Positions 1 to 8,011 of a stretch of DNA of 64,000 nt are shown piece after piece. A program made the translations under genes and the position numbers. This DNA comes from Candidatus Zixiibacteriota bacterium (GTDB taxonomy: Bacteria; Zixibacteria; MSB-5A5; GN15; JAAZOE01), in contig DAOUTW010000004.1 in assembly GCA_030668485.1 (NCBI GenBank), positions 1 to 64,000 on the forward strand. The letters are read 5' to 3'. Numbering within the stretch: position 1 is the stretch's first letter; every line of letters begins with the position of its first letter. The notes below the pieces were generated by a model. That model was not told the DNA's origin and ran no database searches. It saw only the letters and a list, made by a program, of their open reading frames with translations.

Positions 1-26
1 CAGAGCAAAAATTTGATCCACTTTTC

Positions 27-148
27 CCGGCAGCCAAAGCTGCCGGTTCAATCCCACCCGGAGGTCGCAGGAGCGACCTCTGGGCGGGGTACTCAAAATG
101 TAACGTTGCGTAATAAGAGGCTCTACATCCCAGGTCTGAAGACCTGGG
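27..148. repeat. Three small hairpins
   Basis: Seen directly: CCGGCAG/CTGCCGG arms at 27-46, GAGGTCGC/GCGACCTC with loop AGGA at 61-80, and CCCAGGTC/GACCTGGG with loop TGAA at 129-148. Arms of 7-8 bases with tiny loops resemble REP-type intergenic hairpins. None is followed by a T-run, so they are weak candidates for terminators. Confidence 0.6.
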
Positions 149-380
149 GCACCCGGCAGATGTCCCAGTCCGATATTAATATATGAAAATGGTCGGAAAT
201 ATTCAATATAATGAGAGATAAATATTTGGGGTGAATAATACCCGGCAGGTCACACCCGCTCGTAAGAACGAACGGCCAAGACCAGCCGGAACAAGCAAGG
301 AAAGGGTTCCCGACCGCGCAAAAAGTGGTGAGGCACTGGCAGGCAGGGGCAGGATTCATGCACTGGATTGACTTATATGC

Positions 381-408
381 GCGACAGCCAAAAACAGGCT
401 ACTGCCTG
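381..408 (-). repeat. GCGACAGCC-hairpin repeat unit
   Basis: GCGACAGCC at 381-389, then an A-run, then a CAGGC-TACT-GCCTG hairpin at 395-408. This matches the layout of units at 7533-7560, 7631-7657, 7660-7685, 8024-8052, 10604-10630 and 10631-10658. Read on the minus strand it is hairpin, T-run, GGCTGTCGC. Confidence 0.65.
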
Positions 409-820
409 CTGGTGGGGTGAAACTCCCCGGTGGGGCGAAATTCCCCGATTTGAGGAGTGACCTCGCTCCCAATCAGGCATCATATAGATATTCTCATAAT
501 CACCACATCCCCCCTATATCTAATTAATTAATAATAACTTAACAATCGTCGATGATGGGCAATGTTTGGCATGGCACCATGCGATGGTCATTTTTCCGGT
601 TCGGTACGGATATTGCTTGTATACGATTCTTAGTTGTACTGGTAGTTGTACTGGAGCAGGGATCTTTAACAAGACAAACTTTAGGATATGCACCGGGAAT
701 AATGTAAGAGACCTTTCCGTCACTCAGATGTGACCGCATCTGAAAACATATTTTCCGAATGCATACCTGAATATTCGCCCGATCACATGGAGACGCATAC
801 CCGACGGAGTTTGCCAGAAT

Positions 821-1105
821 TTGGAAGTGATCGGCTTTGATCTTAAGCGGTGTCGCACCGGATTGTGCGCCGATCGGGTCATGCGAGGGGTTGACCAATT
901 GTGTCACGATAAATTCAAAGGAACGCTTTCCCATTCATCCGGGGAAGGCGACGGCAAACAGAAAAATTCGAGTCCCGACAAAACCGTATCGGATCAGGAA
1001 GAACAGGTGGTTTACAAAGGGCTCTGCGTTAATTGTGCCAAACGGGAAGCATGCGAACTCCCGCGTCAGAATGGGGGCGTATGGCACTGCGAGGATTATT
1101 GTTAG
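821..1105 (+). CDS. Small Cys-rich protein upstream of nuoE-like gene
   Basis: This is a short protein whose last 30 residues carry the motif GLCVNCAKREACELP followed by GGVWHCEDYC, so five or six cysteines are clustered at the C terminus. I recall similar short tails (CVNC...C...GGVWHCEEY) beside NuoE/NuoF-type genes in other bacteria, so this end is probably real and may bind iron-sulphur or zinc. The N-terminal half is low in features and its start is uncertain: TTG at 821 has a GGAG about 11 bases upstream, and an in-frame ATG lies at 881 without a clear ribosome site. The gene ends 55 bases before the nuoE-like start and is probably co-transcribed with it. Function unknown. Confidence 0.55.
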   Translation: MEVIGFDLKRCRTGLCADRVMRGVDQLCHDKFKGTLSHSSGEGDGKQKNSSPDKTVSDQEEQVVYKGLCVNCAKREACELPRQNGGVWHCEDYC

Positions 1106-1160
1106 TTGGATATAAATCAATCATGAATCTCACGAGTTGATTCAGATGGAAGGTCAGATA

Positions 1161-2012
1161 ATGGATCATGCAGAAGTTTCAAATTTAACCGGGAAATCTA
1201 ATGACCAACACGGCGGATTGATCTCCCTGCTGGAGGATATTCAAGCCAAATACGGTTACCTGCCAGAAGAACAATTGCGGGAGGTGGCCACCGATACCGG
1301 CCGTTCGCTGGTCGATATTTATGGTGTGGCGACGTTTTATCGGGCGTTCAGCCTGACTCCACGCGGACGACACCTGATATCGGCTTGCCTGGGTACTGCC
1401 TGCCATGTCCGGGGCGGTCCGGCTATTGCCCATGAAATCGAGAAGCAATTGGGTGTCAAAGCCGGACAGACCACCAAGGATAAGGAGTTCACTTTCGAGA
1501 CGGTCAACTGCCTCGGTGCCTGTGCGCTGGGTCCGGTGGTGGTCGTCGACGGCCATTATTTTCCTAAAGTTAGTCCTTCTATGGTCAAGGACATCATTGA
1601 TAAAGCCTCTACCGGTCTGGACACGGTTGAAATCGATACCGACCAGCGGATTTTCCCGGTTGAGGTCAGTTGCGCCCGCTGCAATCACAGCCTGATGGAC
1701 CCCTCTCATATGATCGACGGCCATCCCTCTATCCGTGTTACCGTATCGTTCGGAAGCAAACATGGGTGGATGACTCTGTCGAGCCTTTATGGGAGTTACA
1801 GTGTGTCCACCGAATATGAGATCCCCGCGGATATGATCGTGAACATGTTCTGCCCGCATTGCCATGCCGAATTGATCGGCGGCGCCAAGTGCGGCGACTG
1901 CGAAGCTCCGATGGTGCCAATGATCGTTCGGGGCGGCGGTGTGGTTCAGATCTGTACCCGCCGAGGATGCAAGGGGCACCTGCTCGATCTGGGTGGTGCG
2001 ACAATTGATTAA
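1161..2012 (+). CDS. NuoE/HydC-like [2Fe-2S] subunit with zinc-ribbon-like tail
   Basis: Residues about 20-150 are a thioredoxin-like [2Fe-2S] domain of the 24 kDa Complex I/HydC type: the helical part ends in YGVATFYRAF and the four cluster ligands are C76, C81 (ACLGTACHVRGG), C117 and C121 (NCLGACALGP). After residue 165 comes an extension of about 115 residues that is not usual for NuoE, with CARC, CPHC, CGDC and a further pair of cysteines, resembling zinc ribbons. I chose ATG 1161 because GGAAGG lies 7 bases upstream; an in-frame TTG at 1137 is less likely. It should pass electrons between NAD(H)-linked FMN in the next gene product and the rest of a soluble complex. No membrane Complex I subunits lie nearby. 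Confidence 0.85.
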   Translation: MDHAEVSNLTGKSNDQHGGLISLLEDIQAKYGYLPEEQLREVATDTGRSLVDIYGVATFYRAFSLTPRGRHLISACLGTACHVRGGPAIAHEIEKQLGVKAGQTTKDKEFTFETVNCLGACALGPVVVVDGHYFPKVSPSMVKDIIDKASTGLDTVEIDTDQRIFPVEVSCARCNHSLMDPSHMIDGHPSIRVTVSFGSKHGWMTLSSLYGSYSVSTEYEIPADMIVNMFCPHCHAELIGGAKCGDCEAPMVPMIVRGGGVVQICTRRGCKGHLLDLGGATID

Positions 2013-2048
2013 CCATGGTAAAAATCTGCTGTCAGGAGAGATAGCTCT

Positions 2049-5000
2049 ATGAGAAAGCTTTTATCGGTCGAGGAATTCAAAGGTTTTCGCGCCCGCATAT
2101 TGAGCGAGAAAGATATTCAATATGACCAGCCGACGCTTGTCATCTGCTCCGGTACGGGAGGCCAGGCCAGCGGTTCCAACGACGTCGTCAGAATAATCAA
2201 GCGATATATACTTGAACATGATCTGCGGGAAAAGATATCGCTGAAGATTACCGGATGCCAGGGGTTCTGCGAGATGGATCCGTTCATCCTGGTCATGCCG
2301 GCCAAAAATCTTTATCCTCAGCTCAAGATGGAAGATGTCCCCCGGGTCATCGAGGCCGCTCTCGGTGATTTTATCGATGAAAAACTGATTTATAAAGATC
2401 CCCGGGATCGCAAAAGATATTCGAACCAGAACGATATACCATTCTTCAAGAAACAGACGCGGACAATTCTGGGCAATAACCAGAATATCGACCCAATCCG
2501 GATTTTCAACTATATCGAACAGGACGGATACGCGGCAATAGAAAAGATTCTGTCGGCGCCCGATCCGGAATGGATAATCAAGGAAGTCCAGACGTCAGGT
2601 CTGCGAGGCCGAGGCGGAGCCGGATTTCCGACCGGCAAGAAATGGGAATTCGCGCGCGCATCCAAATCCCCGGATGGACAAAAATTTATCGTCTGTAATG
2701 CCGACGAAGGCGACCCCGGGGCATACATGGACCGCAGTCTCCTGGAAGGTAACCCCCATGCGATTATCGAGGGGATGCTGATCGCCGGAATCGCCATCGG
2801 AGCCACAAAGGGATATATTTATGTCCGAAGTGAATATCCACTGGCAATCAAACATACCCTGATTGCGCTGCGTCAGGCACGTGAATTGGGACTCCTCGGG
2901 AAAAATATCTTCGGAACCGGGATCGATTTCGATATCGAAATAGTCCGTGGCGCCGGAGCCTTTGTTTGCGGCGAAGAAACAGCCCTGATCAAATCGATCG
3001 AAGGATTTATGGGTGAGCCGCGGCAGCGTCCGCCCTATCCGATCGAAAAAGGTATTCATGGTCGCCCGACCTGCATCAATAACGTCGAATCGCTGGCCAA
3101 TATCCCGGTGATCATCGACCGTGGAGCCGCCGAGTATGCCAAAGTCGGCGTCCCGGGAAATACCGGCACCAAGATTTTTTCACTTGTCGGAAAGATTAAA
3201 AACACCGGTCTGGTCGAGGTGCCGCTGGGAACCCGACTCAGCGAGGTGGTGCACGATATCGGCGGCGGACCGGTTGGCGACGCCAAAATCAAGGCGGTAC
3301 AAACCGGCGGCCCGTCGGGCGGATGTATTCCGGCCAGTATGTTCGACCTGCCGATCGATTATGACAGTCTGGCCAAGGCCGGGTCGATCATGGGCTCGGG
3401 CGGAATGATCGTCATGGACGATAATACCTGCATGGTCGATGTCGCCAGATATTTCATGGGCTTCCTCAAAGATGAATCATGCGGCAAATGTTATACTTGT
3501 CGCAAAGGCACGCAGAGGATGTTCGAACTCCTCGATGATATCACTCGGGGCAAGGCGACACTGAAACATCTCGATTTGCTCAAGGAACTGGCCCTGGTCG
3601 TCAAAGACACGACCATGTGCGGCCTGGGGCAATCGGCAGCCAACCCGGTGCTCTCGACTCTTCATTACTTCCACGATGAATATGTCGAGCATATTGTCAA
3701 AAAGCGTTGCCCGGCCGGGGTTTGCAAAGAGTTGGTCGGGGCGCCGTGTCAGGCGACCTGTCCCGTCGGGACCGAAGCCTGGCGGTATATCGCGCATATC
3801 GCTCATCAGGAATACGATGAAGCGTATCATGTTATCCGCGAGGCGAATCCGTTCCCGTCAGTCTGCGCCCGCGTCTGCAATCATCCCTGTGAGGAGAAAT
3901 GTCGCGCCGGAACCAGTGGCGGTCAGTCGGTGGCCATCCGAGCTTTGAAACGATTCGTCACCGACCGAGTCGATCCTACGACTTACAAACCGGTTCGAAC
4001 CGCCGAGGCGGATGAAAACGGCCCCAGGGTGGCGATTGTCGGGGCCGGTCCGGCCGGACTATCGGCCGCGCATTACCTGTCGCTCAATGGATATAAATCG
4101 ACCATTTATGAAAGCGAAAGCAAGCCGGGCGGCATGATGTTCAGCGCCATCCCGTCCTACCGTTTGCCGCGAGAAGTTATCGAAAAGGAGATCATGTCTC
4201 TGATCGATGACAATATAACGATGAAATATAATACTACTCTGGGTAAGGATATTACGGTTGACAGCCTGCTTGAAGAAGGCTTCGAGGCCGTTTTCCTCGC
4301 TCTCGGCGCCCATAAAAGCAAACCCCTGCGTATCGAGGGTGAGGATGTCGATGGCGTCTTCCCGTCGATCAAGTTCCTGCATGATTTCAATGTCCTCGGC
4401 AAAAAGCAGGCCAAAGGTTCGGTCGGTATTATCGGCGGCGGTAACTCCGCCATCGACGCCGCCCGTGTCGCCATCAGGCAGGAAGGTGTCGGCTCGGTGA
4501 CAATCTTCTATCGCCGTACCCGCGCCGAGATGCCGGCTTATGAAGAGGAAATCGAGGCAGCTATCCAGGAAGGGATCAAGCTGGAAACGCTGGTGACCCC
4601 CAAACGGATAGTTTCCACCGACAGTAAGCTGGCCGGTTTGGAATGTCTCCGGAATGAACTGGGCGAACCCGATTCCAGCGGGCGTCGCCGTCCGGTAACG
4701 AAATCGGGTAGTGAATTTATCGTCCCGATGGATACTTTGGTGGTGGCCATCTCCGAGAGTTCCGATATCGACTGTCTTTCGGTAGCCACTTCGATGGAAA
4801 TCGAAACCAATGAGAAATGGGGCACGGTGGTCATCGATCCGGAAACCCAGGCGACGAACCGTCCCGGTGTCTTCGCAGGAGGCGACCTGGTTACCGGTCC
4901 CAATACTATCATCGCAGCGATCGCAGCCGGAAAAAAAGCAGCGGTAATCATCGACCGTTATATCAAAGGCGAGGATCTCAAACAAGCGCCCAGAATCCTG

Positions 5001-5246
5001 CTGCCGCAGGTCTATGTTGCTCCGGCGCCGCCGAGTGAGGAATATGACGGTTCAGTTGATCGGATCGAAACGCCTCGGGCAGAAGTTGAATGGCGCAAGC
5101 GCGGCTTTGCCGAAGTCGAAATGTCGTTTACGGTGGCCGAGGCGATGCGCGAATCGAGACGATGTCTGCGCTGCGATCTGGAATTTACCAAACCGAAAGA
5201 AGTTGAGGAACCGGAACCATCAGAAGCAGGAGTTGAAGCGACATGA
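2049..5246 (+). CDS. NuoF-GltD fusion flavoprotein (NADH-binding and NADPH-type modules)
   Basis: This 1065-residue protein fuses two oxidoreductase modules. Residues 25-90 are a thioredoxin-like ferredoxin domain that keeps C33, C70 and C74 but has Gly where the usual fourth Cys of CxGTGC sits. Residues about 140-540 are NuoF-like: glycine-rich GLRGRGGAGFPTG near 184 and CNADEGDPGAYMD near 215 for NADH/FMN, then ESCGKCYTCRKG near 475 and TTMCGLG near 520 for a [4Fe-4S] cluster. Residues 553-640 are the Cys-rich GltD/NfnB helical domain (CQATCPVG, CARVCNHPCEEKC), 664 onward an FAD fold (GAGPAGLSAAHYL), and about 794 a pyridine-nucleotide fold (GGGNSAIDAAR). The C terminus carries CLRC. Such a fusion could connect NAD(H), NADP(H) and ferredoxin pools, possibly by flavin-based bifurcation; that role is inference. 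Confidence 0.88.
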   Translation: MRKLLSVEEFKGFRARILSEKDIQYDQPTLVICSGTGGQASGSNDVVRIIKRYILEHDLREKISLKITGCQGFCEMDPFILVMPAKNLYPQLKMEDVPRVIEAALGDFIDEKLIYKDPRDRKRYSNQNDIPFFKKQTRTILGNNQNIDPIRIFNYIEQDGYAAIEKILSAPDPEWIIKEVQTSGLRGRGGAGFPTGKKWEFARASKSPDGQKFIVCNADEGDPGAYMDRSLLEGNPHAIIEGMLIAGIAIGATKGYIYVRSEYPLAIKHTLIALRQARELGLLGKNIFGTGIDFDIEIVRGAGAFVCGEETALIKSIEGFMGEPRQRPPYPIEKGIHGRPTCINNVESLANIPVIIDRGAAEYAKVGVPGNTGTKIFSLVGKIKNTGLVEVPLGTRLSEVVHDIGGGPVGDAKIKAVQTGGPSGGCIPASMFDLPIDYDSLAKAGSIMGSGGMIVMDDNTCMVDVARYFMGFLKDESCGKCYTCRKGTQRMFELLDDITRGKATLKHLDLLKELALVVKDTTMCGLGQSAANPVLSTLHYFHDEYVEHIVKKRCPAGVCKELVGAPCQATCPVGTEAWRYIAHIAHQEYDEAYHVIREANPFPSVCARVCNHPCEEKCRAGTSGGQSVAIRALKRFVTDRVDPTTYKPVRTAEADENGPRVAIVGAGPAGLSAAHYLSLNGYKSTIYESESKPGGMMFSAIPSYRLPREVIEKEIMSLIDDNITMKYNTTLGKDITVDSLLEEGFEAVFLALGAHKSKPLRIEGEDVDGVFPSIKFLHDFNVLGKKQAKGSVGIIGGGNSAIDAARVAIRQEGVGSVTIFYRRTRAEMPAYEEEIEAAIQEGIKLETLVTPKRIVSTDSKLAGLECLRNELGEPDSSGRRRPVTKSGSEFIVPMDTLVVAISESSDIDCLSVATSMEIETNEKWGTVVIDPETQATNRPGVFAGGDLVTGPNTIIAAIAAGKKAAVIIDRYIKGEDLKQAPRILLPQVYVAPAPPSEEYDGSVDRIETPRAEVEWRKRGFAEVEMSFTVAEAMRESRRCLRCDLEFTKPKEVEEPEPSEAGVEAT

Positions 5247-5920
5247 TTAATCTGAATATCAATGGCGTGGACGTGCAGGTCGAGAAGGGTTCCACTCTTC
5301 TGGAAGCGGCCCAGTTTCTGGGGTTCCCGATTCCGACCCTGTGCCATATGGAGGGGCTGTCGCCATACGGCGCCTGCCGCCTTTGTGTGGTCGAAATAGG
5401 GGAGGAACCCAACTCCCGGCTGGTAACGTCCTGCACTTATCCCGCTCAGGAAGGTTTGAAAATACGAACCGCCTCGGAACGAGTCATGCGGGCGCGCAAG
5501 ATGATCATCGAACTGCACCTGGCCTCGTGCCCGCAGTCGAAGGTGATTCAGGATCTGGCCTCGAAATGGGGCGTGCGTCAGCAGCGATTCAAACAGGAAC
5601 ATGAAGACTGCATCATGTGCGGTCGTTGTGTCCGGATGTGCGAAGAACAGATGATGGCCAAGGCGATCGGTTTCCGCGGGCGCGGTGAAAACCGCACCAT
5701 CGGGACGCCGTTCGACATAAAGTCCGAAGAATGCCGTTTGTGCGGCGGATGTATGTATGTCTGCCCGGCCTGTCAGTTGCGATGCACTTACAATGAACCG
5801 GACAAGGCGATTTGCAACGGATGTATCAACCTGGCCCCACCATGTGTGGAGAAAGACAATTTTCATGACATGATGTGTTACATGGATCCCTGTGTAGCCT
5901 GTGAAATAAAGAAATCTTGA
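5243..5920 (+). CDS. HoxU/NuoG-N-terminal-like ferredoxin subunit
   Basis: The first 80 residues are a plant-type [2Fe-2S] ferredoxin (PTLCHMEGLSPYGACRLCVVE, with the last Cys in TSCTYP), as at the N terminus of NuoG, HydA and HoxU. A short linker with the NuoG-like LHLASCPQS segment follows, then two [4Fe-4S] binding motifs (CIMCGRCVRMCEE and CRLCGGCMYVCPAC) and a further Cys-rich tail (CNGC, PPC, MMC, DPCVAC). There is no molybdopterin or H-cluster domain, so it is an electron-wire subunit. Its ATG overlaps the stop of the preceding gene (ATGA), implying translational coupling and a fixed ratio. It most likely joins the NuoE/NuoF module to the FMN subunit encoded next. Confidence 0.87.
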   Translation: MINLNINGVDVQVEKGSTLLEAAQFLGFPIPTLCHMEGLSPYGACRLCVVEIGEEPNSRLVTSCTYPAQEGLKIRTASERVMRARKMIIELHLASCPQSKVIQDLASKWGVRQQRFKQEHEDCIMCGRCVRMCEEQMMAKAIGFRGRGENRTIGTPFDIKSEECRLCGGCMYVCPACQLRCTYNEPDKAICNGCINLAPPCVEKDNFHDMMCYMDPCVACEIKKS

Positions 5921-5948
5921 TTTACATAGAAGAAGAGGAGAGCATACA

Positions 5949-7532
5949 ATGTCACTTTCTAGGGTAAACGCCTCGGCGGCAACGCTGACGAAAAATAGAA
6001 CCGAGGACTCGATTGTTCCCAATTCCGGCATGTGTGTCACTTGTGTCGACGGCTGCATAGGGATGTGCGAAATCGGTAAGTCCGCCTATCGGGGGCATGA
6101 AGTTATCTACCCGCAACCGTTCGGTGTCATTACCACGGCGGCGGAAAAAGTTTATCCCGTCGACTACTCGCATTTCAATATTATGGGCGGTGTCGTTGGC
6201 GCCAAGGGGATCGAAGCCGACAGTGACAAAGCTGTCTTCCCCAATGTCGATCTCGAAGTCAAATTCGGACATGATAACGGCCTCAAGTTTCGCCTTCCCT
6301 GGATCATCCCCGGCATCGGTTCCACCGATATCGCCAAAAACAACTGGGAAGGTCTTGCCATCGGTACCGCTCTGGCCGGAACCGGACTGACCATAGGTGA
6401 AAACGTCGTCGGTATGGACGTCGAATCGGTAATCAAGGACGGCCGGGTGGTCGATACCGTCGATCTCAAGCGCCGTGTCAACCTGTTCAAGGATAACCAG
6501 ATCGACGGCTATGGGGCGATCATCGTCCAGGCCAATGTCGAGGATACCCGCCTGGGCACTCAGGAATATGCCATCAGTGAACTCGGTGTGGATGTAGTAG
6601 AACTCAAATGGGGCCAGGGCGCCAAGAATATCGGCGGCGAGGTCAAGGTTCGCGATCTCAAAAAAGCCCAGATGCTTTATAAGCGTGGCTATGTTGTTCT
6701 TCCCAACCCGACCGATCCCAACGTCATCAAAGCGTTCGAGCGCGGGGCCTTCAAAGAATTTGAACGTCATTCACGAGTCGGTATGGTCACCGAAGAATCA
6801 TTCGATGCCCGGGTCGAGGAGTTGCGCAAAGCCGGAGCCAAGTACATCTTCTTGAAGTCCGGCGCTTATCGCCCATATGCTCTGGCTCAGGCGATCAAGT
6901 ATGCCTCCAAAAACAAACTCGATTTGCTCACGATCGACGGCGCCGGCGGCGGCACCGGGATGAGCCCGTGGCGGATGATGAACGAATGGGGCATGCCTCC
7001 GGTTGAGTTGCATACCCTGACTTATCAGTATGCCAAACGTCTGGCCGACAGAGGCGAGCATGTCCCGGCGATCTGTTTTGCCGGCGGCTTCACCTTCGAA
7101 GATCAGATCTTCAAGGGCTTGGCGATGGGCGCGCCGTTTGTCAAACTGATCGGTATGGCTCGCAGCCCGATCGCGGCGGCTATGGTCGGAAAAACTATCG
7201 GTAAGACGATCGACGAACATCAACTGCCGGTTTATGTCGAGCGCTTCGGCACTACCAAGGATGAGATTTTTGTCACCGCAGCCGATCTTCGCCAAGAGTT
7301 GGGTAACGACGAATTCGAAAAGCTCCCGACCGGCGCGATAGGTCTCTATACTTATTATGAGCGTTTGGCTCAGGGGCTGCGCCAGCTTATGGCCGGCAGC
7401 CGCAAGTTCGCTCTCGAGTATATGACTCGCGACGACCTGGCAGCTCTAACACCCGAAGCGGCGGACATCAGCGGCATCACCTATGTGATGGATGTTGACA
7501 AAGACCTCGTTAATGAAGTCTTAGACGCTTAA
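5949..7532 (+). CDS. Glutamate-synthase-like FMN-binding subunit without glutaminase domain
   Basis: The central and C-terminal parts match the FMN-binding barrel of glutamate synthase large subunits: IDGAGGGTGMSPWRMMNEWG near residue 330 and AGGFTFEDQIFKGLAMGAPF near residue 380. It is 527 residues long and lacks both the N-terminal class II amidotransferase domain and the C-terminal beta-helix of full GltB. I also find no Cys triplet for the usual [3Fe-4S] cluster. Instead the N terminus has C29, C32, C36 and C40, a ferredoxin-like spacing suited to a [4Fe-4S] cluster. An AGGAG ribosome site precedes ATG 5949. It could make glutamate from ammonia, or act on another 2-oxo or amino substrate, with electrons from the three upstream subunits. 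The substrate cannot be read from the sequence. Confidence 0.8.
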   Translation: MSLSRVNASAATLTKNRTEDSIVPNSGMCVTCVDGCIGMCEIGKSAYRGHEVIYPQPFGVITTAAEKVYPVDYSHFNIMGGVVGAKGIEADSDKAVFPNVDLEVKFGHDNGLKFRLPWIIPGIGSTDIAKNNWEGLAIGTALAGTGLTIGENVVGMDVESVIKDGRVVDTVDLKRRVNLFKDNQIDGYGAIIVQANVEDTRLGTQEYAISELGVDVVELKWGQGAKNIGGEVKVRDLKKAQMLYKRGYVVLPNPTDPNVIKAFERGAFKEFERHSRVGMVTEESFDARVEELRKAGAKYIFLKSGAYRPYALAQAIKYASKNKLDLLTIDGAGGGTGMSPWRMMNEWGMPPVELHTLTYQYAKRLADRGEHVPAICFAGGFTFEDQIFKGLAMGAPFVKLIGMARSPIAAAMVGKTIGKTIDEHQLPVYVERFGTTKDEIFVTAADLRQELGNDEFEKLPTGAIGLYTYYERLAQGLRQLMAGSRKFALEYMTRDDLAALTPEAADISGITYVMDVDKDLVNEVLDA

Positions 7533-7685
7533 CACGCGGGAGCGTGCTTTCTGCTGTCGCAAAGATGACCGAACTAATCGGGTTGTGAACAATGATGCTT
7601 AAGAAAGCAAAGTTCATGATTGGCAGAAGTCGGCAGAAGCCGCTTTTAGGCTGTCGCGACCGCTGAGGCGGTTTTAGGCTGTCGC
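7533..7685 (+). repeat. Cluster of three hairpin-GGCTGTCGC repeat units
   Basis: Three units in the same orientation: CACGC-GGGA-GCGTG then CTTTCTGCTGTCGC (7533-7560), CGGC-AGAA-GCCG then CTTTTAGGCTGTCGC (7631-7657), and CCGC-TGAG-GCGG then TTTTAGGCTGTCGC (7660-7685). The first starts on the base after the stop codon of the FMN subunit gene. Stem sequences differ but pairing is kept, while the tail GGCTGTCGC is nearly constant. They may work as terminators or mRNA 3' end stabilisers. Confidence 0.7.
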
Positions 7686-8011
7686 ATAGATGACCTGACT
7701 TGTCGATTCGCGATTGAGTCGCTGAGTTAAGATAACAATTGAATTGTAAGTCGGGAGCCTTGTGCTCCCGACAGGTCAGTTTAGTAGATCGGCTTCGCCG
7801 CCTCGCGCGGCAAACCTGACAAAAGAATACAAGCGGTTGTCCCCGCCTTGAAAAATTATTGACAAGGATGCGCCGGACGGCCGCTATTTTTATATCATGA
7901 ATTATATACGCTGAAAACAAACCACCACCCCGATTGACATTTTCTCTGCGCAGTCGTAACTTGCACGGAAACTTGGACTAATATAGAACTCTGATTTTAA
8001 GGCAAGGACAC
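7686..8011. other. Intergenic region with one strong hairpin
   Basis: No gene seen. A 9-base-arm hairpin GTCGGGAGC/GCTCCCGAC lies at 7750-7772, without a T-run. The rest shows no RNA gene or clear promoter. Confidence 0.5.

Larger units (their letters stand above)
1..820. other. Hairpin-rich non-coding region
   Basis: I see no convincing gene here. The first 150 bases hold three short perfect hairpins with 4-6 base loops (27-46, 61-80, 129-148), and a GCGACAGCC repeat unit lies at 381-408. The reading frames on both strands lack a ribosome binding site, a recognisable motif or normal codon use. The stretch may hold the end of an upstream gene's 3' region outside the window. Confidence 0.5.

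Noticed and set aside
539..934. 131-codon minus-strand frame in the first non-coding region
   Set aside because: No ribosome site, no recognisable domain, low-complexity segment (SSTTTSTT), and it overlaps the conserved-looking small Cys protein.
1161..5920. Respiratory Complex I (nuoEFG)
   Set aside because: There are no membrane subunits, NuoF is fused to GltD, the NuoG-like protein stops after its ferredoxin domains, and a GltB-like gene follows.
1185..6770. Long minus-strand frames opposite the NuoE/NuoF/GltB-like genes (for example 1185-1979, 4059-4985, 5012-6058, 5952-6770)
   Set aside because: They lie antisense to strongly conserved genes, have no motifs and no ribosome sites; they arise from high GC at third positions.
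5949..7532. Complete glutamate synthase large subunit (gltB)
   Set aside because: The protein lacks the class II amidotransferase domain, the [3Fe-4S] cysteines and the C-terminal beta-helix, so only the FMN barrel is supported.
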